This document shows positions 7,657 to 11,338 of a stretch of DNA of 11,338 nt, piece by piece; position 1 is the first letter of the stretch, and each line of letters begins with the position of its first letter. The DNA lies in the NCBI GenBank assembly GCA_946885815.1, contig CAMPHE010000028.1, forward strand, positions 1 through 11,338, in the 5' to 3' direction. The position numbers and the translations under genes are program-made. The notes below the pieces were generated by a model. That model saw nothing but the letters and a program-made list of their open reading frames with translations. It did no database searches and was not told where the DNA came from. This DNA comes from an uncultured Arenimonas sp. Lineage in GTDB: Bacteria; Pseudomonadota; Gammaproteobacteria; Xanthomonadales; Xanthomonadaceae.

Positions 7657-10365
7657 ATGTTGAAAGCCAAGCGAAATGTGCTGAGCCTCGCGCTCGCGAC
7701 CGCGATCTTCGCCAATGCCGGCCTGGCCATCGCCCAGGAGGCGCCGCCGCCCGACACGGAGGAGGAAGACGAGGACGCCGAGGGCGAAGCCCGCACCCTC
7801 GACACCGTCGAGGTCACCGGCATCCGCGCCGCGATCGAAGCGTCGATCGACACCAAGCGCGACAACACCTCGATCGTCGAGGCGATCTCGGCCGAAGACA
7901 TCGGCAAGCTGCCCGACTCGTCGATCGCCGACTCGCTGGCGCGGCTGCCCGGCCTCACCGCGCAGCGCTTCGGCAACCGTCCGCAGGAGATCAACATCCG
8001 CGGCTTCGCCGGCGACTTCTCCACCGGCCTGCTGAACGGCCGCGAGCAGGTCAGCCCGGGCAACAACCGCGGTGTCGAGTTCGACCAGTTCCCCTCGGAG
8101 CTGATCAACCAGGTCGTCGTCTACAAGACGCCGGACGCGTCGCTGGTCGGGCAGGGCCTGTCGGGCACGATCGACCTGCGCACCGTCAGCCCGCTCGATT
8201 ACGGCGAGCAGGTGTTCGCCGCGAACCTGCGACACGACATCAACGAACTCGACGACCAGAAGCAGTCCGGCAACCGCGGCAGCTTCTCGTACATCGACCA
8301 GTTCAACGACGGCACCGTCGGGCTCGCGCTCGGCTACGCGGTGCTGAAGTCGCCGACGCAGGCCAACCAGTTCGGCTCGTGGGGCTACGACCCCGACGAC
8401 GGCGGCCCGGTCACCGGCGCGATCTCGGGTGCCGACCTGTGGGACATCGAGGGCGAGTTCGAGCGTCGCGGCCTGATGGGCGTGTTCGAGTACCGCCCGA
8501 ACGAGGATTTCCACACGCGCGTCGATCTCTTCCACTCCGAGTTCGACCGCGAGGAGAACAAGAGCGGCTTCCAGTTCAGCCTGCAGACCTGGACCGGCGC
8601 GGCGCTCAACGGCCGCACCGACGACAGCGACGGCACGGCGATCGACGCCAATTACGACGACGTCAGCTTCGCGGTGACGCGCGGCGACTTCAACGCGTCG
8701 TACGACGACATGATCTCGGTGGGCTGGAACACCGAATGGCGCTTCGCCGACCGGTGGACGGCCACCGTCGACCTCAGCCATTCCGACATCCACCGCGAGG
8801 AGCGCATCCTCGAAACCTACGCGCGGCTGGCGCCCGGCATCGTGCTGGACGGCGTCGGCGCGACGTACAGCGGCGACGACTACTACGAGTTCGATTTCCC
8901 GATCGACCTGACCGACCCGTCGAACTTCCGGATGATGGATCCGGGCGGCTGGGGCGGCGCCGTGCCGCAGGCCGGCTACCTGAAGGACTTCATCGTCGAG
9001 GACCAGATCAACGCGCTGCGGCTGGACCTCGAGCGCGGGTTCGACCACGACTTCTTCAGCTCGGTCGAGTTCGGTGCGAACCTCACCGACCGCGAGAAGA
9101 GCCGGTCGTCGTCCGAGTTCACGCTCTGCACCACACCCACCTGCACCGGCAACCCGGAAGTGGCGGTGCCGACGCAATTCGTCACCGGCAGCTATTCGTT
9201 CGCCGGGCTCGAGTTCATGGGCCTGGACGCACTGGGCCTGCTGAACAATTTCTACCATCTGCAGGGCAAGCAGCACGCCGACATCTACAACAAGAACTGG
9301 GAAGTCGACGAAACCGTCACCACGGTGTTCGGTCAGCTCAACATCGACACCGACCTGGGCAGCGTGCCGCTGCGCGGCAATTTCGGCGTGCAGGGCGTGC
9401 GCGCCGAGCAGTCGTCGACCGGCGTCGCGGTGTTCGACGGTGTCGCGCTCGGTGACGAGGTCGACCGCGGCCGCACGCAGACCGACTGGCTGCCGAGCCT
9501 GAACCTGTCGTTCCAGTTCCCGGCCGACCAGTTCCTGCGCGTCGCCGCGGCGCGGCAGATGGCCCGGCCGCGCATGGACCAGCTGCGCGCGAACGCCAGC
9601 TTCGGTTACGACGAGATCCAGCAGCGATTCACCGGCGGCGGCGGCAACCCGGAGCTCGAGCCGTGGATCGCCGACGCGTTCGACGTGTCCTACGAGAAGT
9701 ATTTCGGCGGCAACCGCGGCTACGTGAGCCTCGCGTACTTCTACAAGGACCTGAAGTCGTACATCTACGATTACGTCAACACCGAATTCGACTACAGCGA
9801 CGTTCCGATCCCGGCCGAGGGACTGCCGCCGGGTCCGATCAGCTACATCGGCACGTACACCGAGCCCACCAACGGCGAAGGCGGCCGCATCAGCGGCTGG
9901 GAATTCGCGGTGTCGATCCCGTTCGACCTGTGGTTCGCGCCGCTGGAAGGCTTCGGCTTCCAGGGCAACTACTCGGACACGACCAGCAGTGTCGAGGCCG
10001 ACGGCCCCGGTTCCAACACGCCGCTGCCCGGCCTGTCGGAAGAGGTGTGGAACGCGACGCTGTTCTACGAGCGCTACGGTTTCGCCGCGCGCGTCAGCCA
10101 GCGCCACCGCTCCGAGTTCCTCGGCGAGATCCAGGGCTTCGGCGGCGACCGCATCCGCCAGAACTTCGGCGGCGAGACGGTCACCGACGTGTCGCTGGGC
10201 TACACGTTCCAGGAAGGCATGCTGGAGGACCTGTCGATCCTGCTGCAGGTGAACAACCTCGAGAACGAGCCGTTCATCAGCCGCCAGGCGGGCTTCGCGG
10301 CGCGGCCGTCGAGCTTCCAGGAGTTCGGCCGCACCACGCTGCTCGGCATCAGCTACAAGTGGTGA
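7657..10365 (+). CDS. TonB-dependent receptor, probable maltodextrin transporter
   Basis: A 902-residue outer-membrane beta-barrel of the Xanthomonas/Caulobacter TonB-receptor type (compare MalA of Caulobacter crescentus), which imports oligosaccharides with energy from TonB-ExbBD. The signal peptide covers residues 1-26, cut at AIA/QE. A short acidic linker (33-44) precedes the TonB box region LDTVEVTG (48-55). The plug follows (LPDSSIADSLARLPGL at 85-100, INIRGF at 112-117, then VVVYKTPDASLVGQGLSGTI). The rest is barrel strands rich in alternating aromatics, ending in the terminal aromatic SYKW expected for BAM recognition. No N-terminal signalling (STN) domain is seen, so direct sigma/anti-sigma control is unlikely. 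C491 and C496 lie close together, probably in an extracellular loop, and may form a disulfide. The substrate is inferred from neighbours: divergent amylase, sugar permease and pullulanase. The receptor class is certain; the maltodextrin specificity is probable. Confidence 0.93.
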   Translation: MLKAKRNVLSLALATAIFANAGLAIAQEAPPPDTEEEDEDAEGEARTLDTVEVTGIRAAIEASIDTKRDNTSIVEAISAEDIGKLPDSSIADSLARLPGLTAQRFGNRPQEINIRGFAGDFSTGLLNGREQVSPGNNRGVEFDQFPSELINQVVVYKTPDASLVGQGLSGTIDLRTVSPLDYGEQVFAANLRHDINELDDQKQSGNRGSFSYIDQFNDGTVGLALGYAVLKSPTQANQFGSWGYDPDDGGPVTGAISGADLWDIEGEFERRGLMGVFEYRPNEDFHTRVDLFHSEFDREENKSGFQFSLQTWTGAALNGRTDDSDGTAIDANYDDVSFAVTRGDFNASYDDMISVGWNTEWRFADRWTATVDLSHSDIHREERILETYARLAPGIVLDGVGATYSGDDYYEFDFPIDLTDPSNFRMMDPGGWGGAVPQAGYLKDFIVEDQINALRLDLERGFDHDFFSSVEFGANLTDREKSRSSSEFTLCTTPTCTGNPEVAVPTQFVTGSYSFAGLEFMGLDALGLLNNFYHLQGKQHADIYNKNWEVDETVTTVFGQLNIDTDLGSVPLRGNFGVQGVRAEQSSTGVAVFDGVALGDEVDRGRTQTDWLPSLNLSFQFPADQFLRVAAARQMARPRMDQLRANASFGYDEIQQRFTGGGGNPELEPWIADAFDVSYEKYFGGNRGYVSLAYFYKDLKSYIYDYVNTEFDYSDVPIPAEGLPPGPISYIGTYTEPTNGEGGRISGWEFAVSIPFDLWFAPLEGFGFQGNYSDTTSSVEADGPGSNTPLPGLSEEVWNATLFYERYGFAARVSQRHRSEFLGEIQGFGGDRIRQNFGGETVTDVSLGYTFQEGMLEDLSILLQVNNLENEPFISRQAGFAARPSSFQEFGRTTLLGISYKW

Positions 10366-10377
10366 TGTAATTCCCGA

Positions 10378-10414
10378 GGCGCGCCGGCGACTGCGCCGGC
10401 GCGCCTTTTTTTTT
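10378..10414 (+). terminator. Intrinsic terminator after the TonB-dependent receptor
   Basis: A perfect 12-bp GC stem (10378-10389 with 10394-10405), the 4-nt loop ACTG and nine consecutive T (10406-10414) form a textbook Rho-independent terminator 12 nt after the receptor stop codon. It lies between the receptor and the MFS gene; the MFS ribosome binding site begins only about 10 nt after the T-run. Confidence 0.95.
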
Positions 10415-10424
10415 CCGGAGTCCG

Positions 10425-10429
10425 GGAGG
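10425..10429 (+). promoter_or_regulatory. Ribosome binding site of the MFS transporter
   Basis: GGAGG lies 4 nt before ATG 10434. A GTG directly before that ATG is also in frame, but it would leave only 1 nt of spacing, so the ATG is preferred. Confidence 0.7.
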
Positions 10430-10433
10430 CGTG

Positions 10434-11338
10434 ATGGCGCAGCGGCCGAACCTGTCGTTCTGGCAGATCTGGAACATGTCGTTCGGGTTCCTAGGGATCC
10501 AGTTCGGCTTCGCGCTGCAGGGCGGCTTCATGTCGCGCATCTTCCAGACGCTCGGCGCCGACAAGGACCAGCTGCCGCTGCTCTGGATCGCGGCGCCGCT
10601 GACGGGGCTGCTGGTGCAGCCGGTGGTCGGCTGGTTCAGCGACCGCACGTGGCACCCGGTGCTCGGGCGGCGGCGGCCGTTCTTCCTCGCCGGTGCGATC
10701 CTCGCGTCGGCGGCGCTGGTGGCGATGCCGCATTCGCCGGTGCTGTGGATGGCCGCCGGGCTGCTGTGGGTGCTCGATGCGTCCATCAACATCAGCATGG
10801 AGCCGTTCCGCGCGCTGGTCGCCGACAAGCTGCCGGAACGGCAGCGCTCGTACGGGTTCGTGCTGCAGACCCTGATCATCGGCATCGGCACCTGGATCGC
10901 GAGCAACCTGCCGTGGCTGGTGGCGAAGCTCGGCGTGCCGAACGAAGCCGGGCCGGGCGTCGTGCCGCCGTCGGTGCAGGTCGCGTTCGCGATCGGCGCG
11001 GCCGTGTTCCTCGGCAGCATCCTCGTCACGGTATTCACGACGAGCGAATACCCGCCCGACGACCTGGAACGGTTCCGCGCGGAGCGGCGCGAGGGGCGCG
11101 GGCTGTTCGGCGACATCGCGCACGACATCGCGCACATGCCGCGACAGATGCTGGCGATCGGCGTCGTGCAGTTCTTCAGCTGGCTCGCGTTCTTCACGAT
11201 GTGGTCGATGGCGACGCCGGCGCTGACGGAGCATGTGTTCGAGGCGCCGGCGCCCGATCCGGGCGCGTACGTGATGGCCGACGCCACGCAGGCGGCCGCG
11301 TTCACCGCGGCGAACGGCGCGTTCCAGGACGCCGCCGA
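10434..11338 (+). CDS. SLC45-like MFS sugar transporter, 3' partial
   Basis: 301 complete codons are visible before the right edge cuts the gene. The protein is hydrophobic with about seven visible membrane segments (approximately 11-32, 48-67, 83-98, 102-120, 142-161, 183-201, 239-261). The MFS motif A loop after the second segment reads GWFSDRTWHPVLGRRRPF (66-83). The N-terminal FGFLGIQFGFALQGGFMSRI (18-35) and FFSWLAFFTMWSMATPA (247-263) are characteristic of bacterial SLC45/glycoside-type permeases, which move maltose or sucrose, probably with protons, across the inner membrane. MalY of the Caulobacter maltose system is a plausible functional counterpart. It follows the receptor in the same direction, but a strong terminator separates them, so expression needs read-through or its own promoter. 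Substrate is inferred from context. Confidence 0.9.
   Translation, partial: MAQRPNLSFWQIWNMSFGFLGIQFGFALQGGFMSRIFQTLGADKDQLPLLWIAAPLTGLLVQPVVGWFSDRTWHPVLGRRRPFFLAGAILASAALVAMPHSPVLWMAAGLLWVLDASINISMEPFRALVADKLPERQRSYGFVLQTLIIGIGTWIASNLPWLVAKLGVPNEAGPGVVPPSVQVAFAIGAAVFLGSILVTVFTTSEYPPDDLERFRAERREGRGLFGDIAHDIAHMPRQMLAIGVVQFFSWLAFFTMWSMATPALTEHVFEAPAPDPGAYVMADATQAAAFTAANGAFQDAA

Noticed and set aside
7543..10107. Minus-strand open frame opposite the TonB-dependent receptor
   Set aside because: Antisense shadow; the receptor on the plus strand has a signal peptide, TonB box, plug and terminal aromatic residue.
10349..11305. Minus-strand open frame near the right edge
   Set aside because: It covers the terminator and the MFS gene in antisense; the plus-strand MFS frame has motif A, membrane segments and a ribosome binding site.

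Overview
The window is GC-rich (roughly 70%) bacterial DNA. It carries most of a starch/maltodextrin utilisation locus of the Gram-negative TonB-dependent type. The TonB-dependent receptor resembles the Xanthomonas/Caulobacter family, and the SLC45-like sugar permease, secreted GH13 enzymes, flavin halogenase and DUF6445-like protein are a combination typical of Xanthomonadales, Caulobacterales and Sphingomonadales. A Lysobacter/Xanthomonas-like gammaproteobacterium is my best guess, but this is inference; no rRNA or taxonomic marker is present.

Layout: (1) 1-2496 (+) is a type I pullulanase whose 5' end lies left of the window. (2) 2508-4040 (+) is a flavin-dependent tryptophan-halogenase family protein, 11 nt downstream. 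(3) 4041-4772 (+) is a DUF6445-like putative Fe(II)/2-oxoglutarate oxygenase; its ATG directly abuts the halogenase stop, so the three genes look like one operon. (4) 4768-4862 is a large inverted repeat with 32-nt arms and one mismatch. It lies between convergent genes and contains the stop codons of both. (5) 4832-7423 (-) is a secreted multidomain alpha-amylase. (6) 7424-7656 is a divergent regulatory region with a LacI-type candidate operator. (7) 7657-10365 (+) is the TonB-dependent receptor, followed by a strong intrinsic terminator. (8) 10434-11338 (+) is an SLC45-type MFS sugar transporter cut off by the right edge.

Inferred pathway: pullulanase cuts alpha-1,6 branches and the amylase cuts alpha-1,4 links of starch or glycogen. 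The TonB-dependent receptor imports maltodextrins across the outer membrane, and the MFS protein carries maltose or short dextrins across the inner membrane. The expected alpha-glucosidase and LacI-family regulator are not in the window. The least explained parts are the halogenase plus DUF6445 pair built into the operon, and the inverted repeat that appears to supply the C-terminal residues of the amylase.
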